Under the pieces are notes generated by a model, which saw nothing but the letters and a program-made list of their open reading frames with translations, ran no database searches and was not told where the DNA came from. A program made the position numbers and the translations under genes. Below, in pieces: positions 50,815 to 60,709 of a stretch of 64,000 nt of DNA. Source of the stretch: Coleophora flavipennella (lineage: Eukaryota > Arthropoda > Insecta > Lepidoptera > Coleophoridae); the NCBI GenBank assembly GCA_947284805.1, contig OX369292.1, forward strand, positions 3,410,001 to 3,474,000, in the 5' to 3' direction. Every line of letters begins with the position of its first letter. Within the stretch, counting starts at the first letter, position 1.

Positions 50815-51885
50815 ATGGCTCTTTTTAAAAATGAAGAATATGCCGACATCTTGTTTTGCTAAGGATTCTGTGACGGTGACTCAGCTGAAGCAAGACGAGA
50901 ATATCATAGGCGTTTCCCTAATCGCCGTTTATCTGACTTGAGCGTATTTGGTACTACATATCGGCGCATACGAGAATCTGGCTCGGTTCTACGTGGCCAA
51001 AGCGATGCTGGCAGGCCGCCCATCCACAATGCTGACGAAGAGGAAGAGATTTTGGAGTGCTATCGGGAAGATCCTACTACTTCGACAAGGCAAGTGGCAA
51101 ACCGACTTGGCATTACACAATGGAAATCTTGGTTCATTGCGCATACGTCACGACCCGTACCACTACAGTCCAGTGCAAGCTATCGAGGAGGGTGATCCTG
51201 CGAGAAGGATGGACTTTTGCAGATTTTTAATTAATAGTGATAACGCAAACCCTGACTACCTCACCAAAATTCTTTGGACTGACGAATCAAAATTTGAACG
51301 TGATGGTACCACGAATTTTCACAATCACACTATTGGGCCCCCAAAGGCCAAAACCCAAAAAAAATTAAAGAAAGAGCGCACCAGACAAGATTTTTGTCAA
51401 ACGTTTGGATGAGGATTATCCATAACCATTTAATTGGACCTTTCTTTTTGCCCAATAATTTAAATGGGGTAACGTATGAAAACTTTTTGAGAGAGGAATT
51501 GGCCACGCTACTAGAAGATGTACCCTTAGATACTAGAAGGGACATAATTTATCAGCATGATGGCTGGCCAGCCCACTTTTACCGAGGTGTGTGACAATGG
51601 CTGGATACCAACTTTCCACAAAGGTGGATCGGCCGGGGTGGCCCGACACCATGGCCGGCGAGGAGTCCAGATTTGACGCCATGTGACTTCTACATTTGGG
51701 GTCACATGAAAGATTTGGTTTATAAAACACCAGTGACATCTGTTGACGACTTGAGGGAAAGGATTTTGGCAGCCGCCGATCACATTAAGAACACAGTTTC
51801 TACAAGGGTGACAGTGTCAGAAATGCGTCGTAGGCTACGTGCTTGCATACGCAACAATGGCCGACAGTTTGAACAAGACTTATGA
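50815..51885 (+). pseudogene. Tc1/mariner-superfamily transposase, DD41D spacing, decayed
   Basis: Reads from ATG at 50815 (MALFKNEEYADILFC, then a TAA) through the N-terminal DNA-binding region 'SVFGTTYRRIRESGSVLRGQ', 'GRPPIHNADEEEEILECYRE', 'TSTRQVANRLGITQWKSWF'. After a frameshift near 51130 come 'YHYSPVQAIEEGDPARRMDF' and the first catalytic motif 'ILWTDESKFERDG'. Another shift leads to 'NHLIGPFFLPNNLNGVTYEN', 'IIYQHDGWPAH' (second Asp), a TGA at about 51592, 'RWIGRGGPTPWPARSPDLTP' and 'CDFYIWGHMKDLVYKTP' (third Asp), ending 'LRACIRNNGRQFEQDL' and stop 51883-51885. Counting from the HDG Asp to the P-C-D Asp gives 41 intervening codons. At least two in-frame stops and two frameshifts make it non-functional. 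Confidence 0.85.
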
Positions 51886-52345
51886 AATAATGTTTTCTTT
51901 ATTTTATTAAAAGTTTTCCTTACATGTTTTTTGACGTGAATACGTCTTTAAAATTACCTCCATAGGGATGCAATCCAAAAAAACGAATGATAACAAAATC
52001 GGGGGATACAGTTTAGTGTTGTAGCTACATATCTATCATCTCCATCCAAATTTCGTTTACACCACTTGATAGCTAAAGAATCAAAGAATTTATTACGCTA
52101 AGAAAGGACTGTAACACATCGCGCGCGGGGGAGGGGGCAGCCCCGCCATTTTGAAGGTCATTTTGCTGCGTATCGAGATGTCCATTTAGTATAACTTTCG
52201 ACTCGGTGAAGCTACGACATTCATTCAAGTTTCAATCGTCAGCTCTCGTCAAAATCTATCGATTATATATAAAACATTAGTGTGAAATTGTAACTGTGAT
52301 TATAATAAGGTGTTTAAATAAAAAAATAATATCAAAAAATATATA
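51886..52345. other. 3' non-coding part of the mariner-like element and inserted sequence
   Basis: 'cgtgaatacgtctttaaaat' near 51950 is echoed in inverse at 57171-57190 ('gagacgtattcacg'). 52110-52140 has a GC-rich 'cgcgcgggggagggggcag' block. A junction to another sequence probably occurs between 51970 and 52110. Confidence 0.4.
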
Positions 52346-52555
52346 ATGTCGGCCTATACGCGTCGAAAAGCCAAATCGAAATACAGAGATCGTATACGGT
52401 TGGAAAGGACATCTCAACAGCAATCGAATGGTACCAATAAAACACCATATGATCGAGTCAAGCAGTACCGGCAACGTAAAGTAATGAATGCGGCCGAGCG
52501 GATCAACGACGGTGCCAGTACATCTGCAGCTGGGACGGTTGAAATTACGCAGATA
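52346..52555 (+). other. Basic N-terminal ORF fragment, unknown
   Basis: From ATG: MSAYTRRKAKSKYRDRIRLE then RTSQQQSNGTNKTPYDRVKQ and YRQRKVMNAAERINDGASTS. It is strongly basic and Arg/Lys/Gln-rich, and is cut by the LINE 3' end at about 52556. Such arginine-rich starts occur in proteins of large insect DNA transposons, but I cannot assign it. It may be the start of a gene of a second element disrupted by the LINE. Confidence 0.35.
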
Positions 52556-52872
52556 ATATATATATATTCTTTATTGCACACAGATATTTACATGAAAAAC
52601 AATTAGAAAGGACATATACAAAGGTGGACTTATCTCTATAAGAGATCTCTTCCAGCCAACCTTACCGGGTGTTATGAGAATTTAAAGGACGGGGGGCAAA
52701 CCTATGTGTACCTAAAATTAAATAAAATACTAATATAATATAATGTAAACTAACCTGATCTACTCACATAAATAATACATACCGATAGTAAATAATTTAA
52801 TAATATACATAATACATACCTAAAAATAGAATACTTACTATTTGTACTAAAATTAAATATATACAAATAAAC

Positions 52873-55827
52873 TTACACGTTTTGTAGGGAAAGAAGATGC
52901 TCTTTAAGTTTGATTTTGAAAGAGTTAACAGAGGGGCAGTCGCGAATGTTGGCGGGTAATTTATTCCAGAGGTTCGCAGCTCCAACAGTGAACGAGTTGT
53001 AGAAGAATTTGGTATTGCAGCGGGGAACTACTAGAGTTTTGGTGACGCATAAACGTCTGGGTGGGGAAGGCACGGGTAGTAGGTGGAAACGGGAACGGAG
53101 ATATTCAGGACAGGAAGGATTTTTAAGGATTTTGTACATGAGTGTGAGGATATGTAGATTACGACGCTGACGAACAGGGAGCCATTTAAGCCGAGCGCGA
53201 TATTCCGAAATATGGTCGAACTTTCGCAAGCCGAACACAAACCGAATGGCGAGATTTTGTAAGCGCTCGAGCTTATTAAGGAGCTCCTCAGTGGCGTCCA
53301 AATAACATACATCCGCATAATCGAGCAGCGGTAACAGAAGAGTTTGGGCGAGCATAATTTTTGTTTTATGAGGCAAAAAGAACTGGAGTCGCTTAAGGGA
53401 GTGGTAAGAAAAATGCATACGCCTGCTAACGTCATTGATGTGAGAGGACCACGACAGGTTGGAGTCCATGATAAGACCCAAATTCCGGGTCTTCTCAGTG
53501 AACGGTATCGCAACGCCATCGTAGCATATTGAGGGTAAGCACTGATCCAAGCCACCCCTCAAGCGACTGCTACCGATAATGATAGACTGCGATTTGGAAG
53601 GGTTAATCACGAGACCGAAAGATTTAGCCCATTTCTGTACCGCTGCTAGATCAGCATTGATGGAGTTGATGGCGACTGAGGCCTCAGAAACAGGGAAGTG
53701 GGCATAGATCTGCAGATCATCGGCATAAAGATGAAACTGGCAAGTGAGCACTTTAGTGATCTGGTTGATAAATATCGAAAAAAGAAGAGGCGATAGAACT
53801 CCACCCTGAGGTACACCAGCTGATAGCTCACACCAATCCGACAGCGATTCGTCTGTTTTTACGCATTGGCGCCGTCCTCGGAGGTAGGAATCAAACCAGG
53901 GAATAATTAAGTCAGGAATATGGGATGATTTGAGGATACCTAGGAGAATATCAAAGTCTACCGAGTTAAATGCATTGCTGAAATCAAGTAGAGTTACCAA
54001 CGTAAGTTTTTTATTATCCATTGCGTAACGGATGTCATCAGTGACGTTCAGCAATGCACTAACCGTACTATGATGGGGACGAAAACCGGACTGAAAAGTG
54101 CTGAGAAGGTCATTCCTACAAAGATATTTGTAAAGCTGGTGGTGCACACAACCTTCTAGCACCTTGGATAGGATGGGAAGAATGGAGATAGGACGATACT
54201 GGGAAAACGAACTGGGGTTGGGTTTTTTAGGAAGAGGGATAACATGAGCCAGCTTCCACGCACTTGGAAATGTATTCGAGGATAAAGATATGTTCATGAT
54301 GTGAGTAATAACCGGGACTACACTGTCCAAGATTGGAAGCAGCATTTCACGGCTCAAACTATCACTACCCACTGCCCTCGTCGAGATCGCTGCAATACTT
54401 CGCCTAACATCAACCTCGAACAAATCGGTAAACACGAATGGGTCACAGTCAGGCAGAGGCAAGTCGGCCAGGGAGCGTAAAGATGCAGATTTGATAGGCT
54501 CATCTAGTGTGACTGGGGGAGTCGAAAAATGACAGTTGAGGTCATCCAGGTTCAGTGCGCCACATTGTCTATCAGAGCTCCCGCCCACTCCTAGTGTCTC
54601 TAAGAAGCGCCATGTTTGTGCCGGGGAGATGTTTTGTAAACTGCTGTGAATGTAGCGACGTTTAGCATCTCTGCACATCCGATTACAACTATTGCGAATC
54701 TTCTTGTATGCGACAAAATTTTGATTAGTAGGGTCCTTTTTATGTTTCACTTTGGCCCTGTCGCGTTTAGCCATTATACGCTTAAGATCTGGAGTGAGCC
54801 AAGGTGCAGGAAAATGCTTCACACGGACAGGTCGCAGAGGGGCGTGAATATCAAATAGTTCATGAAGCATGGTATTTAAAATGTCTACTTTATTGTCAAC
54901 GGAAACGGCTGCATACAAGGACGACCAGTCTAGATTTGCTGCGTCTTCCTTTAGTCGGTCCACGTCCATATCTCGGAAATTCCGACGAAGGACGACCTTA
55001 CCTTTGCGCTTGGGAGGCCGCACTTTATAAGAAAGATGGATTAGATCGTGGTACGAAAATGGAGCGGTCAGCTGTCCATGTGATGCAACCAAACTGTCCT
55101 TGGAAACAATCGCTAAGTCAATTAGAGATGGCCTGGAATTTGGGTAATGGTGTGTAGCATAAGACGGGAGTATTTTCAGGTCAAGGCCTGAAACCACTTC
55201 CTGCAGGCTGCGAGACCTGCAATCGTTTTTCAACTGACAGGTATTCAAGTCACCCATCAGTATGACATGATCATAATCAGCACGATGAGCTGCCAAAATG
55301 GTTTCCAGAGAGTTAAAATAGTTTATTTTATCGCTAGGACAATAAAGTACACCAAGAAGTAATTTCGTGTGATGCACTGTGATTTCCACAAGGAGATGTT
55401 CAAGAGATGCAACATAAGGCAATCCGCTTGAGGACTGACTCACAATAGCACTTGGGATGTCAGCACGAAGATAAATACACACACCACCACCCCCACAGCC
55501 AGTTCTGTCATTGCGCAGTATTTTGTAACCCGGAAGTGCACAGAGCGTCGACGGCAAGGAAGGTTTCAACCAAGATTCAGAGACGAGTATCACATCGGTA
55601 CACTGGTTACCGAAAGTAACGATTAGATCCGTGTAATGGCCGACCAGACTCTGGGCATTGATATGCACAAGCTTTAGGCATTTCTTATCGAGCGCTGTTT
55701 GAAGCTGGACACCAAGTGGAGCGGTACCCGTAGTATCAGAGGTGAAAGACACATCACTGAGAGCACTTTCATAATCATCAGAAGAAGAGCAAGAAAGAAA
55801 ATCATCAAATATATTACTAAGAGGCAT
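52873..55827 (-). CDS. LINE ORF2: APE endonuclease and reverse transcriptase, 984 aa
   Basis: N-terminal apurinic-like endonuclease (about residues 50-265): 'LKLVHINAQSLVGHY', 'DVILVSESWLKP', 'TGCGGGGVCIYLR', 'HVILMGDLNTC', 'PSLIDLAIVSK' and 'SYHDLIHLSY', containing the N, E, D-x-N, D and final D/H motifs. Linker with 'APWLTPDLKRIMAKRDRAK'. Reverse transcriptase (about 480-800): 'AWKLAHVIPLPKKPNPSSFS', 'YRPISILPILSKVLE', palm A 'LLDFSNAFNSVDFD', palm B 'AGVPQGGVLSPLLFSIFIN' and catalytic 'FHLYADDLQIYAHF'. The C-terminus has the usual LINE end 'FTVGAANLWNKLPANIRD'. All key residues are visible and there is no stop, so the protein could be active. The clade looks CR1/L2/jockey-like rather than RTE, but is not resolved here. 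Confidence 0.92.
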   Translation of the reverse strand: MPLSNIFDDFLSCSSSDDYESALSDVSFTSDTTGTAPLGVQLQTALDKKCLKLVHINAQSLVGHYTDLIVTFGNQCTDVILVSESWLKPSLPSTLCALPGYKILRNDRTGCGGGGVCIYLRADIPSAIVSQSSSGLPYVASLEHLLVEITVHHTKLLLGVLYCPSDKINYFNSLETILAAHRADYDHVILMGDLNTCQLKNDCRSRSLQEVVSGLDLKILPSYATHHYPNSRPSLIDLAIVSKDSLVASHGQLTAPFSYHDLIHLSYKVRPPKRKGKVVLRRNFRDMDVDRLKEDAANLDWSSLYAAVSVDNKVDILNTMLHELFDIHAPLRPVRVKHFPAPWLTPDLKRIMAKRDRAKVKHKKDPTNQNFVAYKKIRNSCNRMCRDAKRRYIHSSLQNISPAQTWRFLETLGVGGSSDRQCGALNLDDLNCHFSTPPVTLDEPIKSASLRSLADLPLPDCDPFVFTDLFEVDVRRSIAAISTRAVGSDSLSREMLLPILDSVVPVITHIMNISLSSNTFPSAWKLAHVIPLPKKPNPSSFSQYRPISILPILSKVLEGCVHHQLYKYLCRNDLLSTFQSGFRPHHSTVSALLNVTDDIRYAMDNKKLTLVTLLDFSNAFNSVDFDILLGILKSSHIPDLIIPWFDSYLRGRRQCVKTDESLSDWCELSAGVPQGGVLSPLLFSIFINQITKVLTCQFHLYADDLQIYAHFPVSEASVAINSINADLAAVQKWAKSFGLVINPSKSQSIIIGSSRLRGGLDQCLPSICYDGVAIPFTEKTRNLGLIMDSNLSWSSHINDVSRRMHFSYHSLKRLQFFLPHKTKIMLAQTLLLPLLDYADVCYLDATEELLNKLERLQNLAIRFVFGLRKFDHISEYRARLKWLPVRQRRNLHILTLMYKILKNPSCPEYLRSRFHLLPVPSPPRRLCVTKTLVVPRCNTKFFYNSFTVGAANLWNKLPANIRDCPSVNSFKIKLKEHLLSLQNV

Positions 55828-56261
55828 AGAAATATAATAAAATAATATAAAATATAATTTATCTATAATAAAATAATAATATATAAATATTTAGTAATAA
55901 AATAATAAACTAAATAAAATAAATCAGAAAAATGAGATCTATTGTACTAGAGCAAAACAAACCAGTAATAGTCCAACACAACACCGGCACTGCTGACTGA
56001 AAGAAATCAGGAACGGCTTAATGACTAGAGGCCAGAGCTATAAAATATTATATAAAAAAAAAATATGGAAAAAAAATAAAAACTGCTAAAACGCTAGCAA
56101 GAGTGTCACTGCACTGTCAATATAGAAAATGCTTTTTGCAAACAAAACATAGAACTACCTACCTTGCCTACGAAGTTAAAACACATTTAAGCCGGCTAAA
56201 ATGAATAGTCACAACACTGCCGACGACGTGAGAAAGCGCATAAAGGTAATAGTGACGCGAC

Positions 56262-56945
56262 TCAGGTTGCATGAGCAGCCGGGTACTGCGACTGAAGCTC
56301 ACGAAACTCAGCCATGGAGAACAGCTTCTTTCGCGTACCGTCCGGACGGAGCACAAAGATCGTACCGTCACTAGACCAGCAATTCTTAATGCCGAAGTGC
56401 TTGCGAGCAGCGGCGAACACCTCCTGCCGCGGCTTTGTGAGGAACTCCTTCACAGACACTTTGGAGCCCTTGAGCTTCGTCTTCGCGTTCCAGACAGCTG
56501 TGCGAGACTTCACTGAGCAAAAACGCACCAGCACGGGCCTGTCCTTCGTCTTCCGCTCACCCAAGCGATGACAAACCTCAATAGCCGTGTCATCAATGCC
56601 AGTCAATTTCATTTGGGCGGTTAACAGCGCCTGGACTTTGGTCATCAGGTTCTCATCCTTCGTCTCGGCCAGGCCATGGAAGAGCAGGACCTTGCGCCGG
56701 GATTGTGTCTCCTGTCGATCGAATCCCTGGGCGAGGAGTTCAAGCTGGTCCTTGAGTAACGAGATGGCCTTCAGCACAAAGGATTTGAATCCGATAAACT
56801 CTGCTGCAAGCGCCTTCACAGTCTTCGGGGCCGTCGATGGATTGGAGGATTGCTGTCCAAGAGTCTTTTCGAACTCACCCATTCTCGTAGCAAAGAGAGT
56901 TACAATTTCGTCCATCTTAGTGTTCAGTTGTGAAGCCAGATCCAT
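56262..56945 (-). CDS. LINE ORF1 protein, 227 aa
   Basis: Starts MDLASQLNTKMDEIVTLFAT; residues 1-75 are helix-prone with heptad spacing (coiled coil for oligomerisation). The middle part has 'RRKVLLFHGLAE', 'EVCHRLGERKTKDRPVLVRF' and 'FGIKNCWSSDGTIFVLRPDG', resembling the RRM-like and C-terminal RNA-binding regions of L1/CR1-type ORF1 proteins, which act as nucleic-acid chaperones in the LINE RNP. It lies 434 bp upstream of ORF2 on the same strand. The frame is intact. No zinc knuckle seen. Confidence 0.85.
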   Translation of the reverse strand: MDLASQLNTKMDEIVTLFATRMGEFEKTLGQQSSNPSTAPKTVKALAAEFIGFKSFVLKAISLLKDQLELLAQGFDRQETQSRRKVLLFHGLAETKDENLMTKVQALLTAQMKLTGIDDTAIEVCHRLGERKTKDRPVLVRFCSVKSRTAVWNAKTKLKGSKVSVKEFLTKPRQEVFAAARKHFGIKNCWSSDGTIFVLRPDGTRKKLFSMAEFRELQSQYPAAHAT

Positions 56946-57010
56946 TTTGTGTGGTGAGAGTGCAGTGGGAGAGGAGATAGTGAGTCAGCAGGTGCAGGTT
57001 AGACTCTTAA

Positions 57011-57770
57011 CACATTTAGCACTAAAACTGAACCTTTACTTGCTGTCTGATTAATTTTAAAATTAAAAATTACTGAGAGCACAAAATTCTGATGTTTTCA
57101 CTTTTGTGTTTTGTGATAATAATATTAATAATAATAATATTTTATATAGAAACTACATATTACCCGTTACGAGACGTATTCACGTTAAAAACAACGGCCG
57201 TGTGCCCCGACACAGCCCCACCCGTTTTTTTTATTGATTACTTGAGTTCGATAATTTTATCAAGCTCAGTCAATTTTAAATTCCAATTACAAGTTAGTCG
57301 TACAATGCGCTTTGTGCAAAATTTTTGATATTTCTTTGGTAAAGTTAATACGATTTGTACATTTTTGAAAGTCTGATGAAACTTACCAATCATTTTAGTC
57401 ATTTGTACGCCAGGTATCATACATTTTTTTTTTCGATTTATTGATGTCGATATTTGGGAAATATCCGAAAAAATTAAAATTCTTGCAAGTTATGACCCAT
57501 TTTCTGAAACTACGAGTATTTTGGTGCGGATTTTATTTTTAAACTGCTCGCTAGTTTATTAACTTTTGAAAAAGTATCAAATTCATGACTAAAACAGAGT
57601 AGATTTTATAAAATATTTTTTTGCTGCGACAAGTCACAAAATTTAAATTTAAATCCCTGATTTCTCCGAACCGTCCATTTTCGACCCCTAGTTGATGGGG
57701 GTTATTTTGTTGCAAATTAACTCTACTTTAACCCATTTCAAGGAACAAGTCGAATTTCCGTCACCCTGTA
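57011..57770. other. 3' terminal part of the mariner-like element
   Basis: Non-coding. The last about 120 bp are the inverted partner of 50123-50250. 57340-57640 holds long A/T stretches; the left side (50280-50540) carries related AT-rich sequence inverted ('atgacttttgaaaaa'-like), indicating long subterminal inverted repeats. Confidence 0.55.
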
Positions 57771-57989
57771 TAGTACCAGTGAAAAAAATTACAATGATAC
57801 TGAAAAATACTGAAATTGTGAAAGAAAAATTACTGAGGACGTAAACTAATACTACTGAAAAACATATAGACACTGAAGACAAGGCAGTATGGCCAATGAG
57901 TCTTAGCCTGCCCTTAAAAGGGGCAAACCACGGTGCCACGGATATCTGTGCCACGGGCAAACAAACAAAATAAACTAAACTTTTGACTT
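57771..57989 (+). repeat. Tandem duplication, unit 1 right part
   Basis: 'gaaaaacatatagacactga', 'cagtatggccaatgagtctt' and 'agcctgcccttaaaagggg' align with 58241-58468. Confidence 0.75.
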
Positions 57990-58468
57990 TTTGGCGGGAA
58001 TTTGTAGCGTTCAGTTTGTCATTTTTCTTTTATTATCCGAAAAAATACATTTAGTGGTTTTCGATGTGTAATATTGATAGTGTATTTATCAGCGAAGTAT
58101 CATTTACGTGTTTCTTGTGTAGGATAATGAAATAAAAGTGTGTATACTGTGTTTCGAGTTCCCACAAGAAGTCCGTGCAAGCTTTAGCAAAAGTGCTATC
58201 ATTTTGCTAGAGTATGTAGGTTAGGTAGTTTATAGACAATGATATGATGTGAACGTGCAGAAATAGTGACCTTGATGACTGAAAAGAAGAAAAATACTAC
58301 ATAATCTGAAAAATATACTGAAGACGTGAATTCTACAAAATAATACTGCTGAAAAACATATACTGAAGACTAGGCGGTATGGCCAATGAGCCTTAGCCTG
58401 CCCTAAAAGGGCGAAGAACACGCGAAGAAACAAAAAAAAAAATAAACTAAACTTTTTTATATCCGCTT
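57990..58468 (+). repeat. Tandem duplication, unit 2 (uninterrupted)
   Basis: About 480 bp containing both halves of unit 1 joined at 'ggtagtttatagacaatg'. It provides the pre-insertion form of the mariner site. Unit divergence (roughly 15-20% by eye) shows the duplication is old. Confidence 0.75.
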
Positions 58469-58492
58469 TTTGCACTTTTTGGTACTGAGTCA

Positions 58493-58712
58493 GTGTTGCC
58501 AAACTACTCGATCAAATTACGGTGTTAGTAGGTTCAAATTACGGTGTCCGCCATACAAAATGACCAAAACATTAAAAAATACCGTGTAAATAAAGAAACT
58601 GCTAGTGCCAAAATTACGGTGTTTCAATAAAATTGCTCAAAATTCACGGTAGAAGACACTAAACAACACGTAAATACGGTATATCTACCGTAATTACAGT
58701 GCAGTTGGCAAC
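58493..58712. mobile_element. MITE with 'cagtgttgcca' ends upstream of NSRP1
   Basis: 'tcagtgttgccaaactactc' to 'gcagttggcaacactgg'; the interior repeats 'aaattacggtgt' several times. End similarity to 41294-41514. It lies about 300 bp upstream of the NSRP1 start codon, close to the presumed promoter. Confidence 0.62.
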
Positions 58713-59009
58713 ACTGGTACTGAATAGTTCATTTCAAAGAGAATATAACAAACTACGATTTCATCTAAAGAGTTTATTTTATGTGAGTGAAAACATAGGA
58801 ACCTAAACAAAGTTTGCAGAATCTTTGCTTCCACCACCCCACCAAGACCACATCATCAATAATTTTATTTATTCATTTGATGCGAGAAAGTTACTGTGGT
58901 GATTTGACGGAGGATTTATACGCCGCTCTGTAATAGGTATCCTCTTAGGTTCTAGAAGTGTAAAAAAGAAAATTGAGCTCTTCCAAGTCTGGTTCCAAGG
59001 CAGCTCATC
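58713..59009 (+). promoter_or_regulatory. NSRP1: Presumed NSRP1 promoter and 5' UTR
   Basis: Free of recognised transposons, bounded upstream by a MITE. No convincing TATA box or initiator was pinned down; the transcription start is not determined. Confidence 0.35.
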
Positions 59010-59020
59010 ATGTCAAAAAA
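59010..59020 (+). CDS. NSRP1: NSRP1-like gene, first coding exon
   Basis: ATG TCA AAA AA followed by the strong donor 'gtaagt' at 59021. The two trailing A bases join the A at 60335 to make Lys, so the protein starts M-S-K-K-Y-G-L-I-L. This fits the NSRP1 family, whose N-terminus is a short basic stretch followed by Y-G-L-I-L. The start context is 'ctcatcATGt'. Only eleven coding bases lie in this exon, so gene predictors may miss it. Inferred from phase and family pattern. Confidence 0.65.
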
Positions 59021-60334
59021 GTAAGTATCTGGTCTTGGAATTTATCTCAACAAACAATATGTACGTCTATCAAGTTCGTTTTTTTCGTACGTTCTTGACG
59101 TGTTCCGACATTGAAAATGGAAAAGATAACCAAAGTTCGTATCGTAAGCCTCTTTCACCATTCTGTACTTTTTGTAAACCACATGACTCCATCAGGTGAG
59201 ATAAATCGTTATTTATTCTTGAGTTATTCATCGTGGAAACAAAATAAGCTGTCCGAGTGCGAGAACAGTTACTGGTCATTTACTACGATGAAAAAGTACC
59301 TAGTTAGTTACCCGCCTGCCCAAGAAATTTCAGGGCCTGTAGCATAAAGGGCTTGATGGATTTGAGAGCGTGAGATGTCGATACATTTTTTTCACCCCTT
59401 GAGAAACAGGGATTTCAACCAAAACCAGCCCTATCCATACGTTAATCTCATAAAAATGAATCGAATGCAATGACACGCAAACACATACTTACACCACGAT
59501 AGGCTAACTGAGTATCGTCCAAATATAAACAATACCAGAGATAGAGAGACCCACAAAAGCCCTGGATGTCCCATATCTGCTGCTTATAACAAAAACCCAC
59601 TCAAGTAGAAGTCTGGTAGAATGTATGCCACTTTAAGCTCTTTCAGTTAATAAATACAGTACACAATCTTGTGTAATGTTTTTGTTATGGATATATTAAG
59701 TGGTCAGGTGTTTATTCATATAATTTTTATCTGTGGCTGCATAGATTTTTATTGAAAATTCAGACATTCTGCTCACCAAAGAGTACTTACGCGCAACTTG
59801 GGCGCAACAGTGCTTGGGACTTGAAGGGTATATTGTTAGTTATTGAATAAAAGGTATGCCTTTCAAACAATGTTTGTTTACATTACTGGGGCAATAAATC
59901 TGTCATAAAATATGGCTAAGCAAGCCCCCCTGTATATATATTAGGGCAGAGCCAAAGTATATATATTAGTACTAAGCGGAGCTATTATGATGAAATGTAA
60001 GGACTTCAATGGCTAAGAATGTAGCATGAATGAGAAAATAAATTTCACTCATTTATTTTGGGGAATACTGATTACTGATCGACTGAGACGAAATGTGCAA
60101 ATGCACTTATTCTGTAGGCATCAAAACTGCTGTTCGCATAGGCCAGTCCATAGCTATTATATTGGTTAAAGCATAGGGACAAGGGATACATTTTTATGCA
60201 GTCGGGTTTTTCACTTAATTTGTTTTTATTTAAATTGTTCATATCACTATATTGTCACCTGAATGTATTTTATTTGACAAAGCATCAATCTAAACAGACT
60301 GTAAATATAAACTATAATAAACTGTTTCTTGCAG
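59021..60334. other. NSRP1 intron 1
   Basis: 1314 bp. 59990-60170 is a dispersed repeat also present at 29560-29740 ('gatcgactgagacgaaatg'). No other features. Confidence 0.5.
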
Positions 60335-60482
60335 ATATGGACTGATTCTGTCTGACAAATCAAAATCACAGCAACTGTCTTTCCAGGCCTCTCGTAATGT
60401 ATTTGGAAATGATTCAGATTCTGATGATGAGGCTGGCAAAAAACCAGTTCTTCTAAAGCCAAGTGATAACATAAACAGACAG
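60335..60482 (+). CDS. NSRP1: NSRP1/CCDC55-like exon 2
   Basis: A 148-nt exon with acceptor 'ctgtttcttgcag' and donor 'cag|gtaaca'. The first base completes Lys; it then reads YGLILSDKSKSQQLSFQASR, NVFGNDSDSDDEAGKKPVLL and KPSDNINRQ, ending in phase 0. Y-G-L-I-L near the N-terminus followed by V-F-G-N-D-S-D-x-D-D-E is the signature of nuclear speckle splicing regulatory protein 1 (NSRP1, CCDC55), a coiled-coil nuclear protein that influences alternative splice-site choice. Following exons should encode the lysine/glutamate-rich coiled coil. None was found up to 64000, so the gene continues to the right. It lies 23 kb downstream of KCNQ on the same strand. Confidence 0.85.
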
Positions 60483-60709
60483 GTAACAATGACTGCTGCA
60501 GCACACCCACAGTGCTTTTTATTCTTTATTGTTTTTATTTTATAAGCTTTTTATTTTGTTTTTACTTTGTTGCCCTAACACTCCGTTACTCACTTGTTAC
60601 TCCGTAGGTTCTATATTTCATGTTTTCTATTTTTAATTTATCATGTGTGTGTGTCTGCAGATACAAATAAAAAAGTTTATCTATCTATCTATTTGGAGCA
60701 TCCAATTTT

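Larger units (their letters stand above)
52556..57010 (-). mobile_element. Apparently complete LINE with ORF1 and ORF2
   Basis: The minus-strand element has a 5' UTR (about 57010-56946), ORF1 (56945-56262), a 434-bp spacer, ORF2 (55827-52873) and a 3' UTR ending in 'tgcaataaagaatatata'-type sequence (52556-52580 on the + strand reads 'atatatattctttattgcac'). Both ORFs are open end to end. It is nested in the mariner-like element, so it is the younger of the two. Confidence 0.85.
50123..57770 (+). mobile_element. Mariner-like DD41D element carrying a nested LINE
   Basis: The left end 'tacagaatgactggaaattc' and right end 'gaatttccgtcaccctgta' are inverted partners. Similarity continues inward ('aaccagggatttaag' against 'taaatccctgatttctcc'; 'gtatcaactaggggtcgg' against 'cgacccctagttgatggg'). 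TA flanks both ends (50121-50122, 57771-57772). The 7.6 kb length is due to a LINE at about 52556-57010; without it the element is roughly 3.2 kb. The second unit of the tandem duplication (57990-58468) supplies an uninterrupted version of the insertion site. Confidence 0.8.
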
